This document shows positions 10,684 through 19,877 of a stretch of 64,000 nt of DNA, one piece after another (within the stretch, counting starts at the first letter, position 1; each line of letters begins with the position of its first letter). Source of the DNA: Janibacter cremeus (GTDB lineage: Bacteria > Actinomycetota > Actinomycetes > Actinomycetales > Dermatophilaceae). The position numbers were made by a program, and so were the translations under genes. The stretch is from NCBI RefSeq assembly GCF_029395675.1, contig NZ_CP115184.1:2852001-2916000 (forward strand). The letters are read 5' to 3'. The notes under the pieces were generated by a model that saw nothing but the letters and a program-made list of their open reading frames with translations, was not told the origin of the DNA and did no database searches.

Positions 10684-11351
10684 GCGCGGTGGGTTCGGGC
10701 TGGCTGGTCGTCTTCGACTGCGACGGCGTGCTCGTCGACAGCGAGCGGCTCAACATCCAGACGTGGACCGCGATGATGATCGACGCCGGCGTCGACTTCA
10801 CCGAGGACGATGCCGTGCAGGCCTTCGTCGGCAAGGCCTACGCCGACAACCGGGTCACGATGGCCGAGATGACCGGAGCGGTCCCGGACCCCGAGTGGGA
10901 GAGGCGGTGGCGCGCGGAGTTCGCGCGCAGCCACGAGCGGCTCGAGCCGATCGAGGGTGCGCGGGAGGCCGTCGTCGCCGTCCAGGACGTCGGGCACGCG
11001 GTGTGCGTCGCCTCGGGGTCGATCCGGCGGGCCATCGGCAGCAAGCTGACCACCGCCGGACTGGTCGACCTCTTCCCCGAGGAGGCCCGCTTCAGTGCCG
11101 AGCAGGTCGAGCACGGCAAGCCGGCCCCGGACGTCTTCCTCGCCGCCGCCGAGTCGATGGGCTTCGCGCCCGAGCGGTGCGTCGTCGTCGAGGACAGCAG
11201 GGCCGGTGTGGAGGCCGCGCGCGCGGCCGGGATGACGGTCGTGGGTTACTTCAGCGACATCACCCCCCATCACTGGCTGGACGACTCGGACGCGATCATC
11301 GACGACATGGCGGACCTCCCCTCGGTCATCGCGCGCCTGACCCACACCTGA
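10680..11351 (+). CDS. HAD-superfamily phosphatase, beta-phosphoglucomutase-like
   Basis: 223 residues. HAD motif I is [11 protein letters not shown] (nucleophile Asp13, Asp15), motif II is CVASGS, motif III is the lysine in [11 protein letters not shown], and motif IV is [17 protein letters not shown]. The cap lies between motifs I and II, as in subfamily IA (beta-phosphoglucomutase / phosphoglycolate phosphatase group). The GTG overlaps the purL stop (GTGA); a second GTG 9 nt further in is possible. Coupling to purL suggests a sugar-phosphate or nucleotide housekeeping role, but the substrate is not visible. Confidence 0.88.
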
Positions 11352-11364
11352 CACCCCCGCACTT

Positions 11365-11417
11365 CGCAGGAGCCTAAGCAGTTGCGCACCGGCGACGCAG
11401 GAGCCTAAGCAGTTGCG
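11365..11417. repeat. tandem 22-bp direct repeat, period 31 bp
   Basis: Bases 11365-11386 recur exactly at 11396-11417 (core AGGAGCCTAAGCAGTTGCG). A 9-nt spacer separates them, and CGAAGGGGG follows at once. The pair lies between the 3' ends of the HAD gene and the converging ABC importer. There are only two units, so it is not a CRISPR. It looks like an intergenic repeat element that may occur elsewhere in the genome. Confidence 0.75.
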
Positions 11418-11441
11418 AAGGGGGCGGGGCCGGGTCTCCGT

Positions 11442-12206
11442 TCAGAGCACCTTGGACAGGAAGTCCTGTGTGCGCGACTCCTGCGGGTTGGACAGGATCT
11501 CCCGGGGGTCGCCCTGCTCGACGACGACGCCATCGTCCATGAAGACGAGGCGGTCACCGACCTCACGGGCGAAGCCCATCTCGTGGGTGACGACCATCAT
11601 CGTCATGCCCTCGTTGGCCAGCGTGCGCATGACCTCGAGGACGTCACCGACGAGCTCGGGGTCCAGTGCGCTGGTCGGCTCGTCGAAGAGCATCATGTCC
11701 GGGTCCATGGACAGGGCCCGCGCGATGGCGATGCGCTGCTGCTGACCCCCGGAGAGCTGGTTCGGGTAGGCGCTCTCCCGGCCGGCCATCCCGACCTTCT
11801 CGAGGTTGCGGCGCGCCACTTCCTCCGCCTCGGCCGTCTTGCGTCCCTTGACCCGCTTCTGGGCGAGGGTGAGGTTGCGCAGGACGTTCAGGTGCGGGAA
11901 GAGGTTGAACTGCTGGAAGACGATGCCGATCCGCGTGCGGACCTGCTCGAGGTTGGTCTCCGGGTCGGTGATGTCGACGCCCTCGACGAGGATCGTCCCG
12001 CTCGTGGGTTCCTCGAGTCGGTTGACGCAGCGCAGCAGCGTGGACTTGCCCGACCCGGAGGGGCCGATCACGCAGACGACCTCACCCTGGTCGACGTGGA
12101 AGTCGATGCCCTTGAGGACCTCGTTCTTGCCGAAGGACTTGTGCAGGTCCCGCACGGCGATGGCCGGGGTTCCGCCCGGACGTGGGTTCGCGCTCACCGG
12201 GCTCAC
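11442..12206 (-). CDS. polar amino acid ABC transporter, ATP-binding protein (GlnQ type)
   Basis: 254 residues. Walker [11 protein letters not shown]-loop [11 protein letters not shown], signature [15 protein letters not shown], Walker [12 protein letters not shown] and the H-loop [12 protein letters not shown] are all intact. The sequence matches the GlnQ/GluA group that powers uptake of glutamine, glutamate or other polar amino acids. The GTG start overlaps the TGA of the permease gene upstream, so the two are translationally coupled. It is last in the operon. Confidence 0.94.
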   Translation of the reverse strand: MSPVSANPRPGGTPAIAVRDLHKSFGKNEVLKGIDFHVDQGEVVCVIGPSGSGKSTLLRCVNRLEEPTSGTILVEGVDITDPETNLEQVRTRIGIVFQQFNLFPHLNVLRNLTLAQKRVKGRKTAEAEEVARRNLEKVGMAGRESAYPNQLSGGQQQRIAIARALSMDPDMMLFDEPTSALDPELVGDVLEVMRTLANEGMTMMVVTHEMGFAREVGDRLVFMDDGVVVEQGDPREILSNPQESRTQDFLSKVL

Positions 12207-12988
12207 TGTCCCATCTTCTGACGTCGTTCCATGTACGCCACCAGCTGGGTCAGCGGCAGCGTGATGACCAGGTAGCCCGCGGCCGCCATGAGCAGCGGGG
12301 TCGCACTGGCGGTCTGCGAGACCATGTCGCGGGCGAAGGTCGTCAGCTCGCGGTCCCCGAGTGCCATGCCGGCCATGAAGAGCAGCGAGGTGTCCTTGAT
12401 GATGATCACCAGCTCGTTGGTCAGCGGTGGCGTGATGATCCGGAAGGCCTGCGGCAGCACGACCGAGACCATCGTCCAGGTGGGGCTCATGCCCAGCGAC
12501 TTCGCGGCCTCGACCTGCCCCTTCGGGACGGCCTGGATGCCCGCGCGGATGGTTTCGGCGATGTAGGCGGCGGAGACGATGATCAGGGCCAGCAGACCGG
12601 CACCGACGCTGCCGCCCGGGGGCCGCCAGTTGAAGGCGACCGGGACGGCGAAGGCGAAGCCGAAGATCACCAGCAGGGCCGGCAGCCCGCGGAAGAGCTC
12701 GATGTAGGCCGTCGACACCCAGCGGTAGGGCGCGACCGGCGAGAGCTTCATCAGGGCGAGGACGAGGCCGAGCGCCAGTCCGCCGAGGAAGGCGATGAAG
12801 GTGTAGAGGACGGTGTTCTTGGCCGCGGTGGTCACGATCACCGGCCAGGAGGCCTGCGCCGAGCCCGCGTCGAGGAAGCTGTTGCGGGCTGCTTCCCAGT
12901 CGGCCACGAGGAGGACGAGGACGACCGCCACCACGAAGAGGGCGTAGAGGGTTCCGCGGAACAGGCGTCTGCGGGTGGAGGGTTTCAC
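12203..12988 (-). CDS. polar amino acid ABC transporter permease
   Basis: 261 residues with an N-terminal membrane helix ([16 protein letters not shown]) and the HisM/GlnP-type core. The EAA loop is [31 protein letters not shown], and [16 protein letters not shown] precedes it. As the only permease in the operon it presumably forms a homodimer. The GTG start follows GGAAGG. A strong hairpin (13021-13051) lies between this gene and the binding-protein gene. Confidence 0.93.
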   Translation of the reverse strand: MKPSTRRRLFRGTLYALFVVAVVLVLLVADWEAARNSFLDAGSAQASWPVIVTTAAKNTVLYTFIAFLGGLALGLVLALMKLSPVAPYRWVSTAYIELFRGLPALLVIFGFAFAVPVAFNWRPPGGSVGAGLLALIIVSAAYIAETIRAGIQAVPKGQVEAAKSLGMSPTWTMVSVVLPQAFRIITPPLTNELVIIIKDTSLLFMAGMALGDRELTTFARDMVSQTASATPLLMAAAGYLVITLPLTQLVAYMERRQKMGQ

Positions 12989-13020
12989 GTGTTGACCTTC
13001 CGGTGGTTACCTACCGAGGG

Positions 13021-13051
13021 CTGTGGCCCGGGTGCGGGACCCGGGCCACAG
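13021..13051 (-). terminator. perfect 13-bp hairpin between binding protein and permease genes
   Basis: 13021-13033 pairs without mismatch with 13039-13051 across a 5-nt loop, 5 bp after the binding-protein stop. It probably terminates or 3'-stabilises part of the message so that the binding protein is made in excess over the membrane parts. Confidence 0.75.
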
Positions 13052-13056
13052 GTGGA

Positions 13057-13848
13057 TCACTTCTCGGTGAAGTACGTGTCGTAGATCTCCTGGTACTTGC
13101 CGCTGTCGCGCAGCGAGGCCAGCTCCTTGTCGACCGCCGTGAGCAGCTCCTCGCTGCCCTCCTCCTTGACGGCGAAGCCGTACTGCTCGTCGGTGTCGTA
13201 CTCCTCGACGATGGTGAAGGCGCCCTCGTCGGTGTGCAGGATGTTCACCGGGAGGTCCTGCAGGACGGCGTCGACGCCACCGGACTGAAGTGCCGGGAAG
13301 AGCTCGGCGTCGCTCGGGTAGGCCTTGGTCTCGGTGTCCTCGGGGACGTTGTCCTGGGCGTACTTCTGGCCGGTGGTGCCCTGCTGGACACCGACGGTCT
13401 TGCCGGCCAGGTCCTCGATGGACTTGATGTCCGAGTCCTTGGGCACGAGCAGCGACTGGAGCGAGTCGTAGTACGGCTCGGAGAAGTCGAGGTTCTTCTC
13501 CCGCTCCTCGGTGATCGTCATGGCGCTCGCGCCGATGTCGCAGGTACCGGCCGCCAGCGCGGACCCGCTCTGCAGGCCCTCGAAGCCGACGTCCTTGATC
13601 TCCAGCTCGAGGTCGAGCCCCGAGGCGATCTCCGTCATCAGGTCCATGTCGAAGCCGGTGTACTCGCCGTCCTTCTCGAACTCGAAGGGCGGGTAGGGGA
13701 TGTCGGAGCACACCGTGAGGGTCCCGGACTGGATGAGGCCGAGGCCGGCATCGTCGCCGCCACCGCCGGAGTCGTCGCTGCTTCCGCCGCAGGCCGTCAG
13801 GGCCAGCGTGGAGGCTGCGAGGAGAGCGAGGGGAAGTCGTGCTCGCAT
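13057..13848 (-). CDS. polar amino acid ABC transporter substrate-binding lipoprotein
   Basis: 263 residues. The lipoprotein signal ends in LALTAC (Cys20), followed by a Gly/Ser/Asp linker. The mature part is an SBP_bac_3 fold: TLTVCSDIPYPPFEFEKDGEYTG, FDMDLMTEIA and CDIGASAMTITEER are typical of glutamate/glutamine or basic amino acid binders. It is the first gene of the three-gene operon. Ligand identity cannot be fixed from sequence; the glutamate/glutamine group is the best guess. Confidence 0.93.
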   Translation of the reverse strand: MRARLPLALLAASTLALTACGGSSDDSGGGGDDAGLGLIQSGTLTVCSDIPYPPFEFEKDGEYTGFDMDLMTEIASGLDLELEIKDVGFEGLQSGSALAAGTCDIGASAMTITEEREKNLDFSEPYYDSLQSLLVPKDSDIKSIEDLAGKTVGVQQGTTGQKYAQDNVPEDTETKAYPSDAELFPALQSGGVDAVLQDLPVNILHTDEGAFTIVEEYDTDEQYGFAVKEEGSEELLTAVDKELASLRDSGKYQEIYDTYFTEK

Positions 13849-14059
13849 GGGAGCCGCCTTTCATGGGTCAATGGATCGCAAGCGTGGGTGCAGCATATGG
13901 TTCGACGAGATGGTCGAGGGGCGAGGTCGTCCCGGTCGGTCGACCGTCGCGGCTCGCCCCGCGCATCACCCCTGAAGTGCGTGTCGCCCGCCGGGAGAGC
14001 AGGGGCAGGCGTGACCTTATCAGCGGCTCGTGTGGGTCAGGTCACAACTCGATCTCCAT

Positions 14060-14083
14060 CGGGGCCCATGGGGCCGGGCCCCG
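14060..14083 (-). terminator. hairpin after the spermidine-synthase-like gene
   Basis: CGGGGCCC (14060-14067) pairs with GGGCCCCG (14076-14083), just past the stop of the gene at 14095-14928. Confidence 0.55.
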
Positions 14084-14094
14084 TCCCGGCCGGG

Positions 14095-14928
14095 TCAGCG
14101 GGCCCGCCAGACCCCCGGGTCGGGAGCGACCGGCGAAGGGCGGGAGTCGCCGTCCGTGATCGGCGTGCCGCCGTTGGTGCGTCGGGTCAGCGCCGGCCCG
14201 GAGAGCACACCGGAGGGGAAGGGCCACCGGCCCACCTGCCGGCGCAGCTCGTCGGCGTCGATCGGCCGGGGCGAGGCGAGCAGGACGGTGTTGCCGTAGC
14301 GCCGCCCCTTCATCACGTCGCGCATCGCGACGAGCGCCACCTGACCCGAGGGACCGAAGACCGCCAGCAGACCGGCGACGACGTCCTTGACGTGCCGCCA
14401 TCCCGGCTCGTCCGGGCAGTTCATCGCCACCAGGCCCTCCGGCCTCAGGACGCGGGCGACCTCGGCGAAGAACTCGACCGTCTGCAGGTCGGGCGGGACC
14501 CTCCCTTCGTCGAAGGCGTCCACGAGCACCACGTGCGCGGACGCGTCCTTGAGGGCGGCCACCCCCGCGCGTCCGAGCTGGGGGCGCACCCGGATGCGGT
14601 GCCCGCGCGGCAGCGGCAGCTCCTCGCGCACGGCGGCGGTGAGCCGTTCGTCCGGCTCGAGCACGATCTGCGGGGAGCCGGGCCGCGTGGCGTGCACCCA
14701 CCGCGGGAGGCTCAGGCCGGCCCCACCGACGTGGGTGACCCCGATCGGGTCGGGGCCGGGGAAGGTCGCGTCGATCGCGGCAGCCATGTGCTGCACGTAC
14801 TCGAAGACGAGGTGCTCGGGGTCGGCGACGTCGACGTGGCTCTGCGGGTGCCCGTCGCGCATCACCGTCACCCCGCCGTGCTCGTCCGGCACGAACTCGA
14901 TCCCAGCCACCCGCTGATCCTCCCTCAC
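14095..14928 (-). CDS. spermidine synthase-like methyltransferase-fold protein
   Basis: 277 residues. The order of motifs resembles the spermidine-synthase/fused-MFS group common in actinobacteria: HVDVADPEHLVFEYVQHM, then GVTHVGGAGLSLPRW (the nucleotide loop), VLEPDERL, and VVLVDAFDEGRVP. The fold binds decarboxylated SAM or SAM. The canonical GGGDG loop is altered to HVGGAGL, so true polyamine synthesis is uncertain. It stands alone downstream of the 5'-nucleotidase with a strong terminator between them. Confidence 0.8.
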   Translation of the reverse strand: MREDQRVAGIEFVPDEHGGVTVMRDGHPQSHVDVADPEHLVFEYVQHMAAAIDATFPGPDPIGVTHVGGAGLSLPRWVHATRPGSPQIVLEPDERLTAAVREELPLPRGHRIRVRPQLGRAGVAALKDASAHVVLVDAFDEGRVPPDLQTVEFFAEVARVLRPEGLVAMNCPDEPGWRHVKDVVAGLLAVFGPSGQVALVAMRDVMKGRRYGNTVLLASPRPIDADELRRQVGRWPFPSGVLSGPALTRRTNGGTPITDGDSRPSPVAPDPGVWRAR

Positions 14929-14946
14929 CTGCCCAGGCGGACAGGA

Positions 14947-14988
14947 CGAAGGGGGTCACGCACCCGATCTGGTGCGTGACCCCCTTCG
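14947..14988 (-). terminator. perfect 18-bp terminator hairpin after the 5'-nucleotidase
   Basis: 14947-14964 pairs fully with 14971-14988 around a 6-nt loop, 8 bp past the nucleotidase stop. The ends of the stem are the CGAAGGGGG/CCCCCTTCG 9-mer that is over-represented across this window. Confidence 0.85.
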
Positions 14989-14996
14989 CCGGGGTG

Positions 14997-17135
14997 CTAC
15001 CTGTTGTTGCCCTGGCCGGGCCGGACCTCGGTGTCGTTGCCCTTGCCGGGACGGTCACCGTCCCGGCCCTCGCCGGGGCGGTCACCGAGGCGGTTGCCCT
15101 TGCCGGGGCGCTCGGCGGCGTTGCCCTTGCCGGGGCGCTCGGTCCCGGCAGCGGCCACCGTCACGGGGAAGGTCGCCGTCGTCCCGCTCGGCGAGGCCAT
15201 GAGCGTCACCGTCGCGTCCCCGACGAGCTCGGGCACGGTGAAGGTGATCTCGGCGGTGCCGTTGCGCGTCGGCAGCCCCTCGATCAGCCCGGTGGTGATC
15301 GGGAAGGTCCCGACGGACGTCTCCCCGGCGAGGACCTCCACCTCGGTGCTGGTCGGTGCGTCGACCGAGGTCAGGTCGAAGCCGGAGGCGGTGAAGGAGA
15401 CCTCCTCACCGGCGACGAGCTCGCGCGGCTGGTCGTCGACCGCGACCGCGCGCTTGGCGAAGTCCGGCGCGACGACCTCGCGCGACTCGAAGTGGTCGAC
15501 GAAGGCATCGGTGTCGATGAGGCCGCTGTCGGTGAGGTTGCTCCCCTCCGCGAGGACGGTGAAGTTGTCGCCACCGCTGAGGAGGAAGGAGCCGGAGGTG
15601 ACGGTGTACGTCCCTGCCGGGTCGATCGGCGCCCCGTCGACCGTCACGGAGGTGATGCGCTCGCCCTCGGCGGCGTCCGGGTCCCAGGTGTAGGAGACGT
15701 TCTCCGAGACGCCCAGCTTGAGGAAGGGGCGCGACGCGTCGGCCGGCTGCCACTGCTGCTCGAGCACCCGGACGAACTGCTCACCGGTGAGGTCGACGGT
15801 CATCAGGGTGTTGGCGAAGGGGTTGATCGCAGCGGCCTCGGCGAAGGTCACCTCACCGGGGGCCTCCTCGCGGGTTGGTGCGTAGTAGAGCTCGTCGCGC
15901 AGGCCGCCGGGGTTCATGATGCCGATGTCGGCCCCGGGGCGGCCCTCCTGGTTCATCGCGTCCAGCCAGATGTCGGCGGTGAGGTTGCCCAGCGTCGACT
16001 CGCGCATCCGGTCGTCGCGGTCGTCGTCGACGGGGACGGCGGTCGTGATGTCGTCGGAGACCGTGCCGATGACCTCCCGGCCGATCACCTCGGCGTCGGC
16101 GACGGCGGCGTCGACGATGCTCGCGGCCGCGTCGAACTCGGGGTCACCGGCGCAGGCGTCGAAGGACTCGAGGGTGGGCAGGTTGGTCGCGGAGTACTCG
16201 GTCACCTCGCCGGTGGCGGGGTCGAAGCCCAGCTGGACCTGGCCGACGGGGTCGCCGTAGGAGCCGGACTGGATGACCGGGCGGGTGCCGCCGTCGGGGT
16301 CGGCGCCGTCCCACGCGTACTCCTGGTGGGTGTGGCCGGTGAAGATCGCGTCGACCTCTCCGGAGGTGTTGGTCACGATGTCCGCGAAGGCACCGCCGGC
16401 CGCCACCTGCTCCTCGAGGGTCGTGCCGGCGGTGGCGCCCTCGTGGTACTCGGCGAGGAGGACATCGGCCTCGCCATTGGCGGCGTCGCCGTCGCTCAGC
16501 TGCGCGGCGACCCGGTTGACGGCCGCGACCGGGTCGCCGAACTCGATCTCGGTGATGCCGGCCGGCGAGACGAGCGAGGACGTCTCCTCGGTGACGGCGC
16601 CGATGACGGCGACGTCGAGCCCGTTGATGCTCTGGATCGAGTACTCGTCCAGCGCCGGGGTGGTCGTGCCGGCCGCGTAGACGTTCGCGCCGAGGTGGTC
16701 GAAGTCGGCCGTGTCGGCCACCCGTCCCGTCAGGTCGGCGAAGCCGCCGTCGAACTCGTGGTTGCCGACGGCGCTCGCCCGCAGGTCGAGCGCGTCGAGG
16801 AACTCGATCGTCGGGGTGTCCTGCTGCGAGGAGGAGACGAAGGGGGAGGCCCCGATGTTGTCGCCCGAGGACAGCAGCATCGTGCTCTCCTCACCGAGCG
16901 AGGACTTGGCCGACTCGATGGTGCAGGCGACGTTCTTGCCGAGGGCGCCGGTGCCGTTGCCGTCGATGCGGCCGTGGAAGTCGTTGATGTTGAGCAGGTT
17001 GATGGCCGTGAGGGCCGGGTCGATCCCGCCCGGGTCGACCGGGTCCGCGGCGTGGGCGGCGCCGCCGGTGGCGACGAGCGCGATGGTCGCGCTCGCACCG
17101 GCGAGCAGCGACGCACCCCGTGACGTGATGGGCAT
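14997..17135 (-). CDS. secreted 5'-nucleotidase / 2',3'-cyclic phosphodiesterase
   Basis: 712 residues. A Sec signal peptide ends near AHA (residue ~28). The metallophosphatase domain shows NINDFHGRID, SSGDNIGASPF, the metal ligand motif VGNHEFDGG and IFTGHTHQEYAW. The C-terminal 5'-nucleotidase domain shows NPGGLRDELYYA and SGGDNFTVLAEG. An Ig-like stretch follows. The last ~48 residues hold five copies of RPG(K/E/Q)G(N/R), a basic glycine-rich tail in place of an LPXTG anchor. The ATG at 17133-17135 follows GGGAGGA. It likely salvages extracellular nucleotides for phosphate and nucleosides. Strong stand-alone terminator. Confidence 0.94.
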   Translation of the reverse strand: MPITSRGASLLAGASATIALVATGGAAHAADPVDPGGIDPALTAINLLNINDFHGRIDGNGTGALGKNVACTIESAKSSLGEESTMLLSSGDNIGASPFVSSSQQDTPTIEFLDALDLRASAVGNHEFDGGFADLTGRVADTADFDHLGANVYAAGTTTPALDEYSIQSINGLDVAVIGAVTEETSSLVSPAGITEIEFGDPVAAVNRVAAQLSDGDAANGEADVLLAEYHEGATAGTTLEEQVAAGGAFADIVTNTSGEVDAIFTGHTHQEYAWDGADPDGGTRPVIQSGSYGDPVGQVQLGFDPATGEVTEYSATNLPTLESFDACAGDPEFDAAASIVDAAVADAEVIGREVIGTVSDDITTAVPVDDDRDDRMRESTLGNLTADIWLDAMNQEGRPGADIGIMNPGGLRDELYYAPTREEAPGEVTFAEAAAINPFANTLMTVDLTGEQFVRVLEQQWQPADASRPFLKLGVSENVSYTWDPDAAEGERITSVTVDGAPIDPAGTYTVTSGSFLLSGGDNFTVLAEGSNLTDSGLIDTDAFVDHFESREVVAPDFAKRAVAVDDQPRELVAGEEVSFTASGFDLTSVDAPTSTEVEVLAGETSVGTFPITTGLIEGLPTRNGTAEITFTVPELVGDATVTLMASPSGTTATFPVTVAAAGTERPGKGNAAERPGKGNRLGDRPGEGRDGDRPGKGNDTEVRPGQGNNR

Positions 17136-17267
17136 GGGTGTCCTCCCGAGAGCAGTGGCGTGGTGCGCCCGCGAGCGGCGCACGCGAAGGACTGTGCCGC
17201 ATCCGGGTGGCTCTCGCAGGACGAAGGGCGTCCGGGGGCTTGCGGGGAGATGAATGATCGGCGGTGG

Positions 17268-17273
17268 GAGACT
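17268..17273 (+). promoter_or_regulatory. -10-like GAGACT, leaderless spacing
   Basis: GAGACT plus 6 nt precedes the ATG at 17280. There is no Shine-Dalgarno. Same GGGAGACTGG string as in front of purF. Confidence 0.55.
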
Positions 17274-17279
17274 GGGGCC

Positions 17280-17675
17280 ATGGCTGCACGACGGCGGATC
17301 CCCGTGGACACCGGTCGGACCGCACTGCGCGCGTGGGCCGGGGCGCAGGAGCCGACCGCCGTGGAGCGGGCCACCCTCGCGACCGCCGTGCGCTACACGA
17401 TGGAGGAGCTCGCCCAGCGCGCCCCCGGCCGCAGCGTCGAGGTGCGGGTGCCCCCCTTCGCCGCGACGCAGTGCGTGGAGGGCCCGGTGCACACCCGCGG
17501 GACCCCACCGGCTGTCGTCGAGACCGACCCGCAGACGTGGCTGGCGCTCGCGGTCGGTGACCGCACGTGGTCCGAGGCGGTCGACGAAGGGAGCGTCCGG
17601 GTCAGCGGTCAGCGCACCGACCTCTCCGGCTACCTGCCGCTCACCGCCGAAGGGAGCCGAGCAGCTCGTCCATGA
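17280..17675 (+). CDS. sterol-carrier-like protein (bacterial SCP ortholog)
   Basis: 131 residues. RIPVDTGRTALRAWAGAQ at the start, the central VEVRVPPFAATQCV and the closing SGQRTDLSGYLPL are typical of the small actinobacterial SCP-like family, which shares the SCP2 fold of lipid-binding proteins. No ligand is known. The first methionine after the -10-like GAGACT is taken as the start. The last 35 bp overlap the end of the converging oxidoreductase gene. Confidence 0.82.
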   Translation: MAARRRIPVDTGRTALRAWAGAQEPTAVERATLATAVRYTMEELAQRAPGRSVEVRVPPFAATQCVEGPVHTRGTPPAVVETDPQTWLALAVGDRTWSEAVDEGSVRVSGQRTDLSGYLPLTAEGSRAARP

Positions 17676-18687
17676 CCGCCAGGATCGTCACGGTCTCGTC
17701 GAGCGGCATGACCGGTGACTCGGTCTCGCCGGCGGCCACGCGCAGCGCCACCTCGACCGCCTCGTGGCGCAGCCCGCGGTGCTGCTCGATCGGGTCGCCG
17801 GTCATCGTGTCGAGCACGACCCCGTCGGCGCCGACGAGGCGCATCGTCGTCGGCATGTAGAACTTCGTCTCCAGCTCGAGGCGGGCCCACGTGCCGTTGA
17901 CCGAGGCCGTCGTCGGGGTGCTCGCGGACATGTCGGTCGAGAGGGAGGCGACCGCGCCGCTCGGCCCCTGGGCCACGAAGGCGAAGCGCCGGTCGACGCC
18001 GAGGTCGGTCACGTCACCCAGCCCCGTGGTTCGCTCGAGCCCGCCGAGGGTGAGCGAGGCGAAGGACAGCGGGTAGATGCCCAGGTCGAGCATGGCCCCT
18101 CCCGCGAGGGCCGGGTCGGAGAGGCGCCGGGGACCGTCCGGCCACAGCCGGATGCCGTGGTCGGCGAGCACCGTGCTCACCTCACCGAGCAGCCCGAGAT
18201 CGAGCACCTGCCGCAGCACGTCGACGTGCGGCAGGAAGCGCGTCCACATCGCCTCCATGCAGAAGACACCCGCCTCGCGGGCGGCCGCGACGATCTGCCG
18301 GGCCTCGTCGGCGGTGGGTGCCATCGGCTTCTCGACGAGGACGTGCTTGCCGGCCGCGATCGCCAGCAGTGCGTGCTCGAGGTGCTCGCTGTGCGGGCTG
18401 GCGACGTAGACGACGTCGACGTCCGGGTCGGCGACGAGCGAGGGGTAGTCCGCGTGGGCGCGGGCGCCGGGGGCGTGCTCGGCGACGAAGGCCCGCGCCC
18501 GCTCCCCGTCGCGGGAACCGACGGCGACGACCTCCTGCGTGGTGCCGCTGAGGGAGAAGGCCATCTGCGAGGCGATCCAGCCCGCGCCGAGCAGGCCCCA
18601 GCGCAGGCGGGGCCCGGTGGTGGGGTCGGGGGTCCGCGGGGACGGGAGCGTCATCCCGGGGACGTCGGCGTGCGGGCGCTGGTCCAT
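17641..18687 (-). CDS. Gfo/Idh/MocA-family NAD(P)-dependent oxidoreductase
   Basis: 348 residues. The N-terminal Rossmann fold is clear: LRWGLLGAGWIASQMA, VVAVGSRDGERARAF, DVVYVASPHSEHLEHAL and the catalytic KHVLVEKPMAP. The C-terminal alpha/beta domain follows (GGAMLDLGIYPLSFA). Members oxidise or reduce sugars, inositols or related polyols. The closest style is the dihydrodiol-dehydrogenase/glucose-fructose oxidoreductase branch. The first methionine is used; a start at residue 12 is possible. Its 3' end overlaps the SCP-like gene by 35 bp. Confidence 0.9.
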   Translation of the reverse strand: MDQRPHADVPGMTLPSPRTPDPTTGPRLRWGLLGAGWIASQMAFSLSGTTQEVVAVGSRDGERARAFVAEHAPGARAHADYPSLVADPDVDVVYVASPHSEHLEHALLAIAAGKHVLVEKPMAPTADEARQIVAAAREAGVFCMEAMWTRFLPHVDVLRQVLDLGLLGEVSTVLADHGIRLWPDGPRRLSDPALAGGAMLDLGIYPLSFASLTLGGLERTTGLGDVTDLGVDRRFAFVAQGPSGAVASLSTDMSASTPTTASVNGTWARLELETKFYMPTTMRLVGADGVVLDTMTGDPIEQHRGLRHEAVEVALRVAAGETESPVMPLDETVTILAVMDELLGSLRR

Positions 18688-18747
18688 GCGGTCAACCTAC
18701 GACGTCAGGCGCGGTGGCCGACGGCCAAGGTGTGTGTGCAGCGTCGG

Positions 18748-19851
18748 TCAGGGGGTCGGTGAGGCCTCCATGACGAGGTTGACGTCGCTCTCGGCGGCCA
18801 CCCGGACCGAGCCGAAGCCGGCCTGCTGCAGCACCTCGCGCAACCTGCGCGCGCCCGCCCCGGCACCCAGGGCCAGCCCGACGGGCTGGGAGAGGGAGTT
18901 GGGCGTGCACATGAAGGTCGAGGCCGCGAAGCTGATCGGCGCCAGCGGCACGGTGGCCAGGGTCGTGGCGAGGTCGTCACCGGCGCGCGGCTCCACGAGC
19001 ACGAGGGTGCCGTCCGCGGCCAGCGCCCGGCGGGCGTGCGCTGCCGCGCCGACGGGGTCGCCGAGGTCGTGGAAGGCGTCGAAGAAGGCGATGACGTCGA
19101 CCCCCTCGTCCCGGTACCCGTGGCAGTCGCTGACCTCGAAGCGCGTCCGGTCGGCCAGACCGGCCTCGGCCGCTCGCTGCCGGGCGACCTCCACCGACCC
19201 CGCGTGCACGTCGTACCCGATGAACCGGGACCGGGGAAATGCCTCGGCGAGCACCAGCAGCGGCGCCCCGTGGCCGCACCCGACGTCGACGAGGGTGGCA
19301 CCCGCTCGCAGCTTCTCCTCCACCCCGGTCAGGGCCGGGACCCACTGGTCGACGAGGTTGGCCCGGTAGCCCACCCGGAAGAAGCGCTCCGTCGACTCGA
19401 AGGTCGCCGTATCCTGCTCGCCCCAGGGGATGCCCCTCCCGGTGCGGAAGGCGTCACCCACCTGCTCCGTCCGGCGGTGCATGCCCGTGATGAGCCCGGC
19501 GGCTCCGATCATGCTCGCCGGGGAGTCGTCCGTGGCCAGGACGGCGGCATGCTCCGGCGGGAGGGTGAAGGTCTCGCCCTCCGCCGAGTACACGACGAAA
19601 CCGACCGCGGCCTGCTGCGCGAGCCATTCACGTACGTACCGCTCCGACAGCCCGGTGCGCTCGGCCAGCTCGCCCGACGTCGTCGCCCGGCCATCGGCCA
19701 TGGCTGCGTAGAGCCCGACCCGGTCACCGACCACCATCATCGCGGCGGTCGCCCCGCCGGCCAGCATCCCGCCCACCTGCTGGGCGAACTCACCCACCCT
19801 GTCCATGTCGAGTGTCGTCGGGTCCATCGGCGTGTCGATCGTTCCGGTCAT
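18748..19851 (-). CDS. class I SAM-dependent methyltransferase with winged-helix N-terminus
   Basis: 367 residues. The N-terminal ~110 residues form a winged helix (ATTSGELAERTGLSERYVREWLAQ) that usually mediates dimerisation or substrate recognition. The SAM domain has motif I TLVDVGCGHGAPLLVLAEAF, the acidic SRFIGYDVHAGSV and VDVIAFFDAFHDLGDP. Related proteins are often annotated as rRNA- or natural-product methyltransferases, but no substrate can be assigned. The ATG follows GAGGAGGA. It is divergent from a SARP/AfsR-type regulator with shared operator repeats in the 84-bp gap, and is probably its target. Confidence 0.87.
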   Translation of the reverse strand: MTGTIDTPMDPTTLDMDRVGEFAQQVGGMLAGGATAAMMVVGDRVGLYAAMADGRATTSGELAERTGLSERYVREWLAQQAAVGFVVYSAEGETFTLPPEHAAVLATDDSPASMIGAAGLITGMHRRTEQVGDAFRTGRGIPWGEQDTATFESTERFFRVGYRANLVDQWVPALTGVEEKLRAGATLVDVGCGHGAPLLVLAEAFPRSRFIGYDVHAGSVEVARQRAAEAGLADRTRFEVSDCHGYRDEGVDVIAFFDAFHDLGDPVGAAAHARRALAADGTLVLVEPRAGDDLATTLATVPLAPISFAASTFMCTPNSLSQPVGLALGAGAGARRLREVLQQAGFGSVRVAAESDVNLVMEASPTP

Positions 19852-19877
19852 GGCGTCCTCCTCGGTCCGTGCCGCCC

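Noticed and set aside
11365..11417. CRISPR array
   Set aside because: Only two units with a 9-nt spacer and no cas genes nearby.
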